Assembly (NCBI RefSeq): GCF_024380015.1
Contig: NZ_CP101509.1
Coordinates: 186,001-250,000, forward strand
Length of the DNA stretch: 64,000 nucleotides
Reading direction: 5' to 3'
Source of the DNA: Photobacterium atrarenae
GTDB lineage: Bacteria > Pseudomonadota > Gammaproteobacteria > Enterobacterales > Vibrionaceae
Below the pieces are notes generated by a model, which had not been told where the DNA came from, did not search any database, and worked only from the letters and a program-made list of their open reading frames with translations. This document shows positions 50,224-60,521 of this stretch, piece after piece. Both the position numbers and the translations under genes were made by a program. Numbering within the stretch: the stretch's first letter is position 1; each line of letters opens with the position of its first letter.

Positions 50224-51867
50224 TCAGGTCCGGAATTGGCCGACCATGTCTTCAAGCTGGCTACATTGTTGAGTTAAGGCAGCAAAGGCCTGTTCTGTCG
50301 CTCTAACCCTGTCGACCATTTCGGTACTCATTTGAGCAATTGCCTGCACATTGTGGTTGATGTTATCACTGACCTGACTCTGCTCGGTCGCGGCAGTCGC
50401 GATTTGCAAGTTCATCTCATTGATCACCGCCACCGATTCACTGATCGCATCAATCGACTGGTTGGCGCTATTGGCTTTTTCAACCGTTAAAGTACCACTT
50501 TCACGGCTCGATTCCATCGCCTGAACCGCAGCGCGGGCGCCTTGCTGCAGACGCTCGATCATCTTCTGGATCTCGCCTGTGCTGTCTTGTGTTTTACTGG
50601 CCAAGGTCCGGACTTCATCCGCCACGACCGCAAACCCGCGCCCCTGCTCGCCGGCCCGGGCAGCCTCTATTGCAGCATTGAGCGCCAACAGATTGGTTTG
50701 TTCGGCAATCCCTCGAATCACATCCAGAATCGAAGCGATATTCCCGACATCCCGCTCCAGCTCACCAATCACCTCGCAGGAAGATTCAATTTCACCGGCC
50801 AGCTGGTGAATCGAGGTGACGGTGTCGGTCAACACGGTGCGCGTGGTTGCCGATTCCTGACTGGCCTTCTGCGTCGCCTGGGCTGCATCATTAGCATGCT
50901 GGCTGACATTGTCACTGGTCAGGCTCATTTCCTGAACGGCCGTCGCCGCTAAAGCACTTTCTTCCTGCTGACGGGATGTAGTCGTGACCACCCCCTGCGT
51001 TTCATCCTGAATTTTCACCGTCTCATGACGAACAGCCTCCAAGGTCAACGCTACCTCAATCATGGTACAGTGGATCCGGGAAACAAATTCATTGAAGGCA
51101 TTTGCCAGTTCGCCGATTTCATCTTTTCCGTCCGCTTCAATCCGCTGGGTTAAATCCCCGTGGCCGACCGCAATGTCCTTCATAGCCGTTGTCAGCCGCT
51201 TCATCGGGGCACTGACCCACGTGGACATGACCCAGGCCACCAACAAAGACAGGGCAACCACAAAAACAATCCCGAACTCCATCAGGAATGTGACGGTAGC
51301 CATTTCGCGATGCATGAGTTGCAGTAACTGTGACTGAGCCTGCTTGATCTCAGCCTCCATCGCCTGGATTTCATCATTAAGCCGAGTTTGCGCCGTATTT
51401 ATTTCCGTCAGATGCAGCGCATGATAGTTTGCTGCACTGTCGGGGCGCTGCGCAATGGCCTGATAGTGCTTGAACCAAGCCGCATAGGACGACTCCAGCG
51501 ACTGCAGTCGCTGTTCATATTGCTCAGGCACAAAGCCAACGTCAATGAGCCGCCGGGCCGAAAGCAAGGCCGGCAGTGCCGCTTCACCACTTTGCTGCAA
51601 CTTGAGCACATAACCGTTCACGAGCTGGGGATCGCGATTGGCCAGGACGATCCCCCGACCCGCAGCAACCACCTGAAAAATGTCATGATGGCCTGCGTTT
51701 ATTTGCTCCAGCACGGGTTGCATTTCATCCGTCAGCAAAGCACCAGTGTCTGCTTGCTGTTTGGCAGCAAGCCCCACCCAGGCAAACAAGGTGGTAAATA
51801 GAATCACGACAACCAGTATCGGCACCACAAACTTCCAGCGAAAAGAAAGGCTTTTGAACCATGACAT
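50224..51867 (-). CDS. Methyl-accepting chemotaxis protein
   Basis: A 547-residue chemoreceptor starting [21 protein letters not shown] first membrane helix (about 13-33), a helical periplasmic sensor (about 34-190, four-helix-bundle type), a second helix (about 192-212), a HAMP domain and a long cytoplasmic coiled coil follow. The hairpin tip is [20 protein letters not shown], as in all MCPs that bind CheW/CheA. ATG 51867 follows GGGGAAAT. No CheR-tethering pentapeptide is seen at the C-terminus. The ligand is unknown. Confidence 0.92.
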   Translation of the reverse strand: MSWFKSLSFRWKFVVPILVVVILFTTLFAWVGLAAKQQADTGALLTDEMQPVLEQINAGHHDIFQVVAAGRGIVLANRDPQLVNGYVLKLQQSGEAALPALLSARRLIDVGFVPEQYEQRLQSLESSYAAWFKHYQAIAQRPDSAANYHALHLTEINTAQTRLNDEIQAMEAEIKQAQSQLLQLMHREMATVTFLMEFGIVFVVALSLLVAWVMSTWVSAPMKRLTTAMKDIAVGHGDLTQRIEADGKDEIGELANAFNEFVSRIHCTMIEVALTLEAVRHETVKIQDETQGVVTTTSRQQEESALAATAVQEMSLTSDNVSQHANDAAQATQKASQESATTRTVLTDTVTSIHQLAGEIESSCEVIGELERDVGNIASILDVIRGIAEQTNLLALNAAIEAARAGEQGRGFAVVADEVRTLASKTQDSTGEIQKMIERLQQGARAAVQAMESSRESGTLTVEKANSANQSIDAISESVAVINEMNLQIATAATEQSQVSDNINHNVQAIAQMSTEMVDRVRATEQAFAALTQQCSQLEDMVGQFRT

Positions 51868-52280
51868 AGTTATTTCCCCGAGCTTAAAAAGATTGCACAC
51901 TGAATCATCACATTAACGATTCACGGTGGCTGCATCCAGAAACAACCTACGTAACATGGTATATATCCGATTCCCTTCTTGAGTTTTATGAAACAGCGGT
52001 TTTTTATTACATCAAACTTGGCTAGCCATTACTCTATGAATACGAATGAATCTTAGTTCTTACCCATGAACTGCAATTATTACGATGCAAAAAAAATGTC
52101 ATCAAGCGATGATTTTTCAGTCAAGATCAGCGCAGTCTCATCATTTTTTTCGTGTTACAATTAACATTATTTAATGTCTTGTCATTAATATATTGATACG
52201 CAACAGCCACTTGTGCTTTTATACTCCCGCTCAAAGAACAACACCTATAACAAACATCGTTAAAGTCAGGCTCATTCAGA
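51868..52280. other. Divergent intergenic region between two chemoreceptor genes
   Basis: About 413 AT-rich bases upstream of both receptors. A 6-bp inverted repeat TTAATG-N6-CATTAA lies at 52171-52188. I looked for a sigma-28 pattern and did not find a convincing one. Confidence 0.45.
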
Positions 52281-53849
52281 ATGTCCGCAAGTCACACCGT
52301 TCCCAATATTGCACAAGAAGTTACCTTTCCGGAAGGAGAACAACTGGTCTCAACCACGGATCTAAAAGGGGTGATTACCTATTGTAACCCTTCATTTTGC
52401 CGGGTCGCCGGCTACGGTGAGGAAGAGCTGATCGGCCAGAACCACAATATCATCCGTCATCCGGACATGCCGAAGGCTGCATTCGCAGATATGTGGGCCC
52501 GGCTACGCGAAGGCGATGCCTGGCGAGGCATTGTGAAAAACCGTACCAAGAGTGGTGGGTTTTACTGGGTAGATGCTTACGTCACCCCTATCTATGAACA
52601 GGGCAAGGTCACCGGCTACCAGTCCGTGCGAGTTAAGCCGCAAGCGCAATGGGTTCAGGTAGCAACAGCGGCCTATCACCAGCTGCTAAAAGCTGAAAAA
52701 CGGGGTCGCCAACAAGCATTCACCCTGCCGGGTAGCTTCAAATATGGCGCCCTGGCGGGTGCCTGTGCTCTGCCAGCCGTCGCTGGATTGATGGCGAATG
52801 GATTTAGCCTCCAGAGCCTGCTCACTCTTGCCCCGCTGGCCGTCGTCGGCTTACTATTCCGCCAGGAGCTGGTTGAAACCCCGCTGCGTCTGAAAGAGCT
52901 TCGCCAGCAATATGACAGTATCAGCCGACTCATTTTCTCCGGTAACAACCAGTTTTCTGTCGCGGACTACCACCTGAAAATGGCCTCTGCGCGCATTCGA
53001 ACAGTGCTGGGCCGGATGACTGACTCTGCGGTGCCATTGCATGATCTGTCTGATCAACTCAGCGATTCGGCCCACCGGGTAAATCAGGCCATTTCAACCC
53101 AGGACAGTAACATCCGCCATGTCGTCGATGCCATGAATAATATTGCCGACTCTGCCCGGACCGTCGCGTCCCATGCTTCGGATAGTAGCGCCCTGCTGGA
53201 TGAAACGCGTTATCATTGTGATCAAACCCGTGATCAGCTCACGTCGACTCAGGGAAGTCTGCAAGCCTTGTCAGCGCAGGCCGAGCAAGCAACCGAAGCG
53301 ACGCATCAACTTAGCAGCGAAGCGAGCAAAGTCAGCACCGTGATGACCGAAATCAACGGGATTGCCGAGCAAACCAACTTGCTGGCGCTGAACGCTGCCA
53401 TCGAAGCAGCTCGTGCTGGCGAGCATGGTCGCGGTTTTGCCGTGGTTGCTGATGAAGTCCGTGCCCTGTCATCGCGCACCCAGACTGCGACGGAGCAAAT
53501 CCAGACCAGCATTGCGCAAATGTTGCTGACCATTAACGAGTGGCAGTCGCTGATCGAAAGCAATCGGGACAAAACCAACGAGTGTGTCGATATCGCTGCC
53601 AAGGGCGCGGAATGCCTGGAACAGGTTGAACACAACATGCAGGCGATCAGTGCGTTAATTGGCCAGGTTTCCGGCTCGGCATCAGAGCAGGAGCACCTGT
53701 CAGATCAAACCAGCCAGCACGTCCACGCGATCGCGCAAGCTTCCCAACAAAATCTCAACGAAGTCAGCCAGGTCGAACATACCAGCCTGATGCTCAAAGA
53801 AAAGGTTGACGACTTCCATCAGCTCGCCGCTCGCTTCGAGGAAAAGTAA
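52281..53849 (+). CDS. PAS-domain chemoreceptor (Aer-like)
   Basis: A 522-residue receptor. An N-terminal PAS domain of the Aer type (about residues 22-120: [54 protein letters not shown]) is followed by two hydrophobic segments (about 155-192) and an MCP signalling domain with the hairpin tip [20 protein letters not shown]. Aer-type PAS domains bind FAD and report redox state for energy taxis; FAD binding is inferred from similarity. The ribosome site before ATG 52281 is weak (no GGAG). A GC hairpin follows the stop. Confidence 0.92.
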   Translation: MSASHTVPNIAQEVTFPEGEQLVSTTDLKGVITYCNPSFCRVAGYGEEELIGQNHNIIRHPDMPKAAFADMWARLREGDAWRGIVKNRTKSGGFYWVDAYVTPIYEQGKVTGYQSVRVKPQAQWVQVATAAYHQLLKAEKRGRQQAFTLPGSFKYGALAGACALPAVAGLMANGFSLQSLLTLAPLAVVGLLFRQELVETPLRLKELRQQYDSISRLIFSGNNQFSVADYHLKMASARIRTVLGRMTDSAVPLHDLSDQLSDSAHRVNQAISTQDSNIRHVVDAMNNIADSARTVASHASDSSALLDETRYHCDQTRDQLTSTQGSLQALSAQAEQATEATHQLSSEASKVSTVMTEINGIAEQTNLLALNAAIEAARAGEHGRGFAVVADEVRALSSRTQTATEQIQTSIAQMLLTINEWQSLIESNRDKTNECVDIAAKGAECLEQVEHNMQAISALIGQVSGSASEQEHLSDQTSQHVHAIAQASQQNLNEVSQVEHTSLMLKEKVDDFHQLAARFEEK

Positions 53850-53858
53850 TTGCCACCG

Positions 53859-53882
53859 CCGCCGCACTTTCTTGTGCGGCGG
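53859..53882 (+). terminator. Hairpin after the PAS chemoreceptor
   Basis: Perfect 9-bp stem CCGCCGCAC / GTGCGGCGG around TTTCTT, ten bases after the stop. There is no T-run, so termination strength is uncertain. Confidence 0.55.
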
Positions 53883-54020
53883 TCACTCCTCGCACACCGA
53901 CAATGATACGCAGGTCCGATTCTCCGGCCACAAAACCGCGATTGCTTTCTTCCCAGACGTGCACTAACTGCGCAGCTGCGTTACCATTCGGGCTTCCCTC
54001 TGAGCCAGGTCCTTCTCCTT

Positions 54021-55943
54021 ATGTATCAAGACACTCTGCAACACTACTTTGGATTCGACAGCCTTCGCCCCGGTCAGGAAGCGGTGATCACCCGCATACT
54101 CAAGGGTCAATCTGCTTGTGCCATCTTTCCAACCGGCTCCGGGAAATCACTCTGTTACCAGCTCCCGGCAGTCCAGCTGCCCCACCTCACCCTGGTGATC
54201 TCGCCCCTGCTGGCCCTGATGAAAGATCAGCTGGGGTTCCTGCACAGCAAGAACATCCCGGCTGCAACGATTGATTCCACCCAGAGCTGGGAAGAAAACC
54301 AGCAGGTGATGCAGGCTGTCCGGGATGGTACAGTCAAGGTCTTAATGATTTCTGTCGAGCGGCTGAACAACGAGCGCTTCCGTCAGTTTATCTCAAATAT
54401 TCCGATTTCTTTGCTGGTCGTTGACGAAGCCCACTGTATTTCCGAATGGGGGCATAACTTCCGTCCGGATTACCTCAAACTGCCGCAGCACCGGGACTGG
54501 ATGAAGATCCCGCAGGTCCTGTTGCTGACTGCGACCGCCACCCCGGCCGTGATCGACGATATGCGCGAGAAGTTCGCCATTGCCGAAGACAACGTTGTTG
54601 TGACCGGCTTCTATCGCCCGAACCTGGATTTAACCATCACCCCGGTTGAAGAGGCGCAAAAGCAGCATGCATTGCTCGAGCAACTCTCTCCGACGCAGCC
54701 CACTATCGTCTACGTAACGTTGCAAAAAACGGCGGAAGACTTGGCTCAATGGCTGAGCCAGCATGGATTTCAGGCCCGGGCCTATCATGCCGGGATGGAT
54801 GCAGAACGCCGCCAGCACATTCAGCAGGCATTTATGAACGGCGACTGCCAATGCATCATTGCCACCATTGCTTTCGGGATGGGGATCGATAAAGCTGATA
54901 TCCGCCGGGTCATTCACTATGATCTGCCCAAATCCATCGAGAATTACAGCCAGGAAATCGGCCGCGCCGGACGAGATGGCCAGACCTCCCATTGTACCGT
55001 GCTCGCGAATAAGTCCAGCCTTAATGTGCTGGAAAACTTCGTCTACGGAGACACGCCGGACCTGGCAGCTATCGATGCCGTCCTGGCGCAAATCCAGAAT
55101 ACAAATGGCCCTTGGGAAGTGATCCTGTCACGTTTATCCCGAGACACCAACATTCGCCTGCTGCCACTGAAAACCTTGCTGGTGTACCTGGAAGTCCACG
55201 GTATTATCGAACCCCAGTACACCTATTTTGCCGATTACCGCTTCAAACCCGTCATGGCGCTGGATGCCATCGTGGCGCAGTTCCAGGGCGAGCGGCAACA
55301 ATTTGTCAGCCAGATCTTTGCCTGTTCACCGAAAGCGCGGACCTGGCATACGGTTGACTTTGATGCCTTATGGCAACATGCCCAGGCCGAGCGCAAGCGC
55401 GTGGTTGCCGCGATTGATTTCTTCAGCGAAAAAGGCTGGATTGAACTGGAAAGCAAGCAAATGACCGATGTCTTCCGGGTTCTGGAACCGAATTTTGACC
55501 GCGCCGCGCTGGCCGGCAGCCTTTATCAGCTATTCAAGAACAAAGAAGACAATGAAATTGGTCGGATCCAACACATGATTAGCTTTTTCGAAAGCAAACA
55601 GTGCCTCAGTCATTCGCTGGCGCACTACTTTGCCGACCACCGCGCCCCTGAGCAATGCGGCCATTGCTCTGTATGTCGGGGGGATGCTGCCACGCTGCCA
55701 GCAAACGAAGCCCAGCCGGAAGTTTCGGCCAATATGCTTCAGGCTTGGTGCGATCCATTTCTGACGGCCTGCCAATCGCCCCCATCCACAGCAGCCGTCA
55801 CCCGGTTTCTCAGTGGTATGTCCTCGCCGCTGAACACCCAACTCAAAGCACGGCAGATGGGCGGGTTCGCCAAGCTGGAAGCCTATCCGTTCCGGCAAGT
55901 CCGGGATCATGTTGCCCGCCTGTACCCAGATCTGCCGGAGTAA
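54021..55943 (+). CDS. RecQ-family ATP-dependent DNA helicase, atypical domain order
   Basis: A 640-residue 3'-5' helicase. Core motifs: 0 FGFDSLRPGQEAVI, I FPTGSGKSLCYQ, Ia VISPLLALMKDQ, II VVDEAHCISEWGHNFRPDY, III LLTATATP, V IATIAFGMGIDKADIRRVIH, VI ENYSQEIGRAGRDG. In E. coli RecQ the Cys4 zinc site precedes the winged helix near residues 380-403. Here the Cys set (C528, C546, C549, C552, in EQCGHCSVCRG) comes after a winged-helix-like region (about 390-520). The HRDC-like end is short. So it is a RecQ relative, not the orthologue. Confidence 0.88.
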   Translation: MYQDTLQHYFGFDSLRPGQEAVITRILKGQSACAIFPTGSGKSLCYQLPAVQLPHLTLVISPLLALMKDQLGFLHSKNIPAATIDSTQSWEENQQVMQAVRDGTVKVLMISVERLNNERFRQFISNIPISLLVVDEAHCISEWGHNFRPDYLKLPQHRDWMKIPQVLLLTATATPAVIDDMREKFAIAEDNVVVTGFYRPNLDLTITPVEEAQKQHALLEQLSPTQPTIVYVTLQKTAEDLAQWLSQHGFQARAYHAGMDAERRQHIQQAFMNGDCQCIIATIAFGMGIDKADIRRVIHYDLPKSIENYSQEIGRAGRDGQTSHCTVLANKSSLNVLENFVYGDTPDLAAIDAVLAQIQNTNGPWEVILSRLSRDTNIRLLPLKTLLVYLEVHGIIEPQYTYFADYRFKPVMALDAIVAQFQGERQQFVSQIFACSPKARTWHTVDFDALWQHAQAERKRVVAAIDFFSEKGWIELESKQMTDVFRVLEPNFDRAALAGSLYQLFKNKEDNEIGRIQHMISFFESKQCLSHSLAHYFADHRAPEQCGHCSVCRGDAATLPANEAQPEVSANMLQAWCDPFLTACQSPPSTAAVTRFLSGMSSPLNTQLKARQMGGFAKLEAYPFRQVRDHVARLYPDLPE

Positions 55944-55950
55944 CTTGCTG

Positions 55951-55982
55951 AGATGTCGGGGAAAGGCTCAGCCCCGACATCT
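55951..55982 (+). terminator. Hairpin after the RecQ-family gene
   Basis: Perfect 11-bp stem AGATGTCGGGG / CCCCGACATCT with a 10-base loop, eight bases after the stop. No T-run follows. Confidence 0.55.
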
Positions 55983-56084
55983 GGTATAGACCTAAGCATT
56001 TCAATTTTAAGAAAAAAATGACATCATTTTGAAATATTCCGGCAACACCAAGGTCTTGATCACAGGTTCACTCAAACCACCCAG

Positions 56085-56102
56085 CTTACCGAAGGCGGTA
56101 AG
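56085..56102 (+). promoter_or_regulatory. Small hairpin adjoining the ribosome site of the DUF3316-like gene
   Basis: CTTACC / GGTAAG around GAAGGC, ending two bases before AAGGAG. In the mRNA it would sit directly against the ribosome site and might modulate translation; this is a guess from position. Confidence 0.3.
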
Positions 56103-56113
56103 TTAAGGAGCCA

Positions 56114-56467
56114 ATGATGATCAAGCTACTCAGTGCTGTTGTACTCGCGGGGATGAGCCTGTCCGTTCAAGCCTTCTCCTGGACATCCTATCAAGACACA
56201 CGCCACTTCACTGCCGCAGCAGGCAGTGACAAGGCACAGGTCACTCAGCAGGGTGTTTCGCTCAGCAAGACCATTCAAACCGCAACGCCTCGACAGCTGA
56301 AAAGATCACTGGGGATTTATGACCATGGCTTGCGTTCCCGGTCGGTCAATGTCAGCCAAACCCAACTCGTCGTACAGGAATTTTTCACACAATCCGGTAC
56401 CCCGCAATATCAGGCGATCGTCAAAGTCAGCTACAACTACGATGTCCAGAACCGCAGTAGAGATTAA
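56114..56467 (+). CDS. DUF3316-like exported protein
   Basis: A 117-residue periplasmic protein. A signal peptide (MMIKLLSAVVLAGMSLSVQA) is followed by FSWTSYQDTRHFTAAAGSDK, KRSLGIYDHGLRSRSVNVSQ and a beta-strand end (YQAIVKVSYNYDVQNRS). The pattern recalls the DUF3316 family of Vibrionaceae; I am moderately sure. ATG 56114 follows AAGGAG. A terminator-like inverted repeat lies 60 bases after the stop. Confidence 0.7.
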   Translation: MMIKLLSAVVLAGMSLSVQAFSWTSYQDTRHFTAAAGSDKAQVTQQGVSLSKTIQTATPRQLKRSLGIYDHGLRSRSVNVSQTQLVVQEFFTQSGTPQYQAIVKVSYNYDVQNRSRD

Positions 56468-56526
56468 CTTACAGGTTCTGTACGACCCGATACGTTTGTC
56501 AGAGCACGTCGGTTCAAGCCGAAGCA

Positions 56527-56556
56527 AAGAGAGTACAGATGTACTCTCTTCTTTCT
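56527..56556 (+). terminator. Inverted repeat after the DUF3316-like gene
   Basis: AAGAGAGTACA / TGTACTCTCTT, exact 11-bp arms around GA, then CTTTCT. It reads as a plus-strand terminator. Confidence 0.6.
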
Positions 56557-56979
56557 CCGGCACTAGCAACATTCCTTTTCGAACAAAAGTTTTATTTCGA
56601 GCGTATTATATTCGTTCATAATCACAACCCTCTATCCCCCAAGAGCATCGGCTTTCATTGTCTCATAGCGTATGGAGTAGCTTGTTGCGCCCAGAATAGC
56701 CCTACTCAGGGTGCCGACTTGTGGGAATATCACTGATGACACCTGCTACAGCCTCACTCATCTTGCATGCTCACTTGATCATCAAATTGCGAACACACGC
56801 AGCAACCAAACGCTCAAATGAGCGACAAAAGTCACAATATAGACACAAAAACGAAAACAAAATGTTCGGTTTGTGTACATTATCGCTCCAAATGACCTAT
56901 ATTATGTTTCGAGGGTGTTAACAAAACACACTTTCACAACATAACAAGGACAATATGTGGTCATTGAAGAGGAAGGAAT
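56557..56979. other. glpF upstream region with candidate GlpR boxes
   Basis: About 420 bases before glpF without a supported gene. AATGTTCG at 56861 followed by GTACATT resembles the E. coli GlpR half-sites (TGTTCG/CGAACA). Further TTCG-rich half-sites (TTTTCGAAC at about 56577 and TATTCGTTCATAA at about 56609) lie upstream. The glpF ATG at 56980 follows GAGGAAGGA. Confidence 0.4.
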
Positions 56980-57819
56980 ATGAGCCATCATGATAGAAAA
57001 ACCCTGACCGGGGAATGCATCGCAGAGTTTATCGGCACCGGATTGCTGATCTTTTTTGGTGTCGGCTGTGTCGCCGCCCTGGTTCTGGCCGGTGCCAGTT
57101 TTGGGCAATGGGAAATCAGCATCACCTGGGGCCTTGGGGTGACCATTGCCATCTACTGTACTGCCGGTGTTTCCGGTGCCCATATCAACCCAGCCGTGAC
57201 CATCGCTCTGGCTTTGTTCCATGGCTTTGATAAGCGCAAAGTGGCGCCGTACATTGCTGCGCAATTACTGGGCGCATTCAGTGCAGCCGCCCTGGTCTAT
57301 AGCCTGTACAGCAACTTATTTGCGGACTATGAAGCGACGCACAACATTATTCGAGGCACGGAAGCGAGCCTGGCGACCGCAGGCATCTTCTCGACCTATC
57401 CACACTCTGCGCTCAGCTTCATGGGGGCCTTTGCGGTTGAGATGGTGATCACCGCTGTCCTGATGTTCGCCATTCTGGCCATTGGCGATGAAAAGAATGG
57501 CACGCCGCGCGGCGCAATGGGGCCATTGCTGATCGGGCTTTTGATTGCCGTGATTGGTGGCTCACTGGGCCCACTAACGGGTTTTGCCATGAACCCTGCC
57601 CGCGACTTTGGGCCGAAATTTTTTGCCTATCTGGCTGGGTGGGGTGATATCGCACTAACCGGTGGTAAGGATATCCCTTACTTCATCGTCCCAATCCTGG
57701 CACCAATCATGGGGGCATCCTTCGGAGCCTGGCTGTACCCGAAAGCCATTGCCATGTACCTGCCACAAGCTGAACCGGCACAGCGCTCAGACGCAACACC
57801 TGCTGAACTCACGAAATAA
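56980..57819 (+). CDS. glpF: Glycerol facilitator GlpF
   Basis: A 279-residue aquaglyceroporin with six membrane helices and two half-helices. The paired NPA motifs are in GAHINPAVTIALAL and GFAMNPARDFGPK; the selectivity-filter Arg and the Gly/Phe positions after the second NPA fit glycerol channels. It lets glycerol diffuse in, and GlpK traps it. The glpK gene begins 31 bases after the stop, so they form the usual glpFK operon. Confidence 0.95.
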   Translation: MSHHDRKTLTGECIAEFIGTGLLIFFGVGCVAALVLAGASFGQWEISITWGLGVTIAIYCTAGVSGAHINPAVTIALALFHGFDKRKVAPYIAAQLLGAFSAAALVYSLYSNLFADYEATHNIIRGTEASLATAGIFSTYPHSALSFMGAFAVEMVITAVLMFAILAIGDEKNGTPRGAMGPLLIGLLIAVIGGSLGPLTGFAMNPARDFGPKFFAYLAGWGDIALTGGKDIPYFIVPILAPIMGASFGAWLYPKAIAMYLPQAEPAQRSDATPAELTK

Positions 57820-57849
57820 GCCTGATTATAAAGAAGAGGAAGAAAGATA

Positions 57850-59355
57850 ATGAACGCCGAGAAGAAATATATTGTCGCGCTGGATCAAGGCACTACCAGC
57901 TCACGCGCTGTCATTCTCGACCACGATGCCAATATCGTCAGCACCGCACAACGCGAGTTTACCCAGATTTACCCCAATGCCGGTTGGGTAGAGCATGATC
58001 CGCTGGAGATTTATGCCACCCAAAGCTCAACCCTAACCGAGGCCCTGGCCAAGGCTGAGATTCGTACCGATGAAGTGGCGGCGATCGGGATCACCAACCA
58101 ACGTGAAACCACGATTGTCTGGGATAAAAACACCGGCAAACCTGTCTACAACGCGATTGTCTGGCAGTGCCGTCGTACAGCTGAAATCTGTGAAGAACTG
58201 AAGTCTCAAGGTCTGGAAGACTATATCAAGGAAAACACCGGTCTGGTGCTGGATCCTTACTTCTCAGGCACCAAGGTCAAATGGATCCTGGACAATGTCG
58301 AGGGCGCCCGTGAGAAAGCTGAAGCCGGTGAGTTGTTATTCGGCACGGTTGATACCTGGCTGACCTGGAAAATGACCCAGGGTCAGGTTCATGTCACTGA
58401 CTACACCAACGCCTCCCGTACCATGTTGTTTAACATCAATACTCTGGAATGGGACGAAAAGCTGTTAAAAGCGTTCGATATCCCATTAAGCATGATGCCG
58501 TCTGTTCGTAAATCATCTGAGATCTACGGCATGGCGAACCTGGGTGGTAAAGGCGGCACACGGATCCCGATTGCGGGTATCGCAGGCGATCAACAGGCTG
58601 CTCTGTTTGGCCAGATGTGCGTGACCTCCGGTCAGGCGAAGAATACCTACGGTACCGGCTGCTTCCTGCTGATGAATACCGGGAAGAACAAAGTAACCTC
58701 TTCCAACGGCCTGCTGACAACCCTGGCCTGCGGCCCGGAAGGCGATGTCAGCTACGCGCTGGAGGGTGCCGTATTCATGGCCGGCGCCTCGATTCAGTGG
58801 CTGCGTGACGAGATGAAACTGATCAACGACGCGCGGGATACCGAATACTTTGCCGAAAAAGTAGAGACAGCCAATGGTGTTTACGTCATTCCGGCCTTTA
58901 CCGGACTGGGCGCACCATACTGGGATGCCTACGCCCGCGGTACAATTGTGGGCCTGACACGCGGCGTGAATGCCAATCATATCATCCGCGCAACGCTGGA
59001 AAGTATCGCTTATCAGGCTCGTGATGTGCTGGATGCGATGCAAGCGGATTCCGGTATTACCCTCGACAGCCTGAAAGTCGATGGTGGTGCAGTGGCCAAT
59101 AACTTCCTGATGCAGTTCCAGGCTGATCTGCTTGATACGGAAGTTCACCGTCCTGTGGTCACCGAAGTCACAGCACTGGGCGCTGCTTATCTGGCCGGTA
59201 TGGCGGTTGGTTTCTGGCAGGATCTGGACGAAGTGAAAGAGAAAGCCAAACTGGATCGCCTGTTCATACCAGATGGCGATCAACAAAAACGAGAGCGCCG
59301 TTACTCAGGCTGGAAACGGGCTGTATCCTGCTCTCGTGGTTGGATTGAGCACTAA
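57850..59355 (+). CDS. glpK: Glycerol kinase GlpK
   Basis: A 501-residue FGGY kinase that makes sn-glycerol-3-phosphate. Visible: phosphate loop [27 protein letters not shown], the second signature [15 protein letters not shown], and [37 protein letters not shown]. Length is standard. Its TAA stop (59353-59355) is also the triplet directly left of the 160-bp repeat element and matches the triplet at the right edge, so the element inserted exactly at the end of the gene, probably leaving the protein intact. Confidence 0.96.
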   Translation: MNAEKKYIVALDQGTTSSRAVILDHDANIVSTAQREFTQIYPNAGWVEHDPLEIYATQSSTLTEALAKAEIRTDEVAAIGITNQRETTIVWDKNTGKPVYNAIVWQCRRTAEICEELKSQGLEDYIKENTGLVLDPYFSGTKVKWILDNVEGAREKAEAGELLFGTVDTWLTWKMTQGQVHVTDYTNASRTMLFNINTLEWDEKLLKAFDIPLSMMPSVRKSSEIYGMANLGGKGGTRIPIAGIAGDQQAALFGQMCVTSGQAKNTYGTGCFLLMNTGKNKVTSSNGLLTTLACGPEGDVSYALEGAVFMAGASIQWLRDEMKLINDARDTEYFAEKVETANGVYVIPAFTGLGAPYWDAYARGTIVGLTRGVNANHIIRATLESIAYQARDVLDAMQADSGITLDSLKVDGGAVANNFLMQFQADLLDTEVHRPVVTEVTALGAAYLAGMAVGFWQDLDEVKEKAKLDRLFIPDGDQQKRERRYSGWKRAVSCSRGWIEH

Positions 59356-59515
59356 TACCAATCGCAGTAAATAACTGGTCATCCTAGCTCGCTAAAATGC
59401 TCGATAACTGCGTTAGAATTTTTGATTGTAGAATAACTACTTATCAAAAAATTCTGCCTTGTTCTCAAACATTTTTCCTACGCTATTTCTGATCACTTAC
59501 TTACTTTGATTGGTA
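59356..59515. mobile_element. 160-bp MITE-like inverted-repeat element
   Basis: The ends TACCAATC and GATTGGTA are inverted, and imperfect pairing continues across most of the element (CAGTAAATAAC with ACTTACTTACT; GAATTTTTGAT with ATCAAAAAATTC in the centre). It encodes nothing. TAA lies directly outside both ends, suggesting a three-base target duplication. A solo end at 39203-39240 shows it is dispersed. No transposase is present, so it is non-autonomous. Confidence 0.8.
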
Positions 59516-59542
59516 TAATCCACAAAGGCTTGCGACCCAATT

Positions 59543-59565
59543 CAGACCCGCCTTAGGCGGGTCTG
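59543..59565 (+). terminator. Probable glpFK terminator
   Basis: Perfect 10-bp stem CAGACCCGCC / GGCGGGTCTG around TTA, then TTACC. It is separated from glpK by the 160-bp element, implying the element landed between the stop codon and the original terminator. Confidence 0.7.
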
Positions 59566-59700
59566 TTACCACCAACGCCCAATACACGCACTTATATTCC
59601 CTATCGCAAATAAGCCTGTAATTTGTTTTAGGTCATAGCGATCCGGATCACATCGCATTAGACTCTCGGATATATCGGTACAGATCATGAAGAGATCACT

Positions 59701-60000
59701 ATGGCAAACGAAGAACTGGACTACCAAACCTGCGAAGCATGCGGTGTTTCCGCCGAAATGGGCTTTATTATCAAAGAAGGTGATGATGTCGCCGAAGTAC
59801 AGATTACAGGTCAGGGAAAAGCGGTTCTCGAAGCCGAATTACAGCGCTATCTTGCCCTGGCCGCTGAAGTCAATGCAAACTTCAAGTACGAAGCTTCGCA
59901 GATTGATGAAAACAGCCAGACATTACAGGCCCGGCTGCAATTTGAGTGCAGCGCTGAAAAACTCATTTTCGAGCTGAAAAGTCGCTCACTGGCGAAATAA
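59701..60000 (+). CDS. YfcZ/YiiS-family (DUF406) protein
   Basis: A 99-residue small acidic cytosolic protein. It has CEACGVSAEMGFIIKEGDDV at the N-terminus, a helical middle (KAVLEAELQRYLALAAEVNA), and the family end RLQFECSAEKLIFELKSRSL. The pattern fits DUF406 (E. coli YfcZ), whose role is unknown. ATG 59701 follows GAAGAGATCAC, a weak site. It stands alone between the glpFK terminator and a hairpin (CGGTCGCC/GGCGGCCG, about 60011-60032). Confidence 0.82.
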   Translation: MANEELDYQTCEACGVSAEMGFIIKEGDDVAEVQITGQGKAVLEAELQRYLALAAEVNANFKYEASQIDENSQTLQARLQFECSAEKLIFELKSRSLAK

Positions 60001-60256
60001 GATCACCCCCGGTCGCCTTTATGGCGGCCGCACTCATTTCACCTGCCCCTCACCGACGGCTCGATATAGTATCGCCAAACCGAATATACTGGTCTGAGGT
60101 GACCTTCAATTCATTCGCGTCTATTATTAATGAAAGCGCATATGCAATATCTTGCGTTTTTATACTGGTAAATCCCCTCACTTTGTATGACAATACAAGC
60201 ACAATGTGCCCACATGTGCATATCGTCAGGTTGACATGGAATAAAGGAATCGTCCG

Positions 60257-60421
60257 ATGAAGAGTCAAAGAGCAAAAGTGATTGCCAATTGGAAACCCAC
60301 CAATGAGCGAGAATCCGCAGCAATGAAAGAGCTACTGATGCAGGAAATGGGCGTAAGCACGGAACACCATCAGGGTGGTACAGGCAAAGTTGCGCCAAAC
60401 TCGGGCCGGATGGTTCGCTAA
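60257..60421 (+). CDS. Small 54-residue hypothetical protein
   Basis: ATG 60257, nine bases after AAGGA, encodes MKSQRAKVIANWKPTNERES and continues with AAMKELLMQEMGVST, a Gly/His stretch (EHHQGGTGKV) and end APNSGRMVR. Basic N-terminus, a central helix, polar tail. The ribosome site and regular composition suggest a real gene. It belongs to no family I can name. It is shorter than usual gene-calling limits. Confidence 0.6.
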   Translation: MKSQRAKVIANWKPTNERESAAMKELLMQEMGVSTEHHQGGTGKVAPNSGRMVR

Positions 60422-60521
60422 CCCCAGAGCTGTCCATCACGCCATGAAAATCACGCAGTGCAATCGGCGCTGCGTTTTTGTTGCCGCTTTACTTTGTCTG
60501 TGCTGTCTTAAGTTGGCTGGT

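Noticed and set aside
51868..52280. Sigma-28 flagellar promoter for the chemoreceptors
   Set aside because: TCAAAG and TTAAAG occur but no GCCGATAA-type -10 at the right distance.
54021..55943. Canonical recQ orthologue
   Set aside because: The Cys cluster lies after, not before, the winged-helix region, so only the family was assigned.
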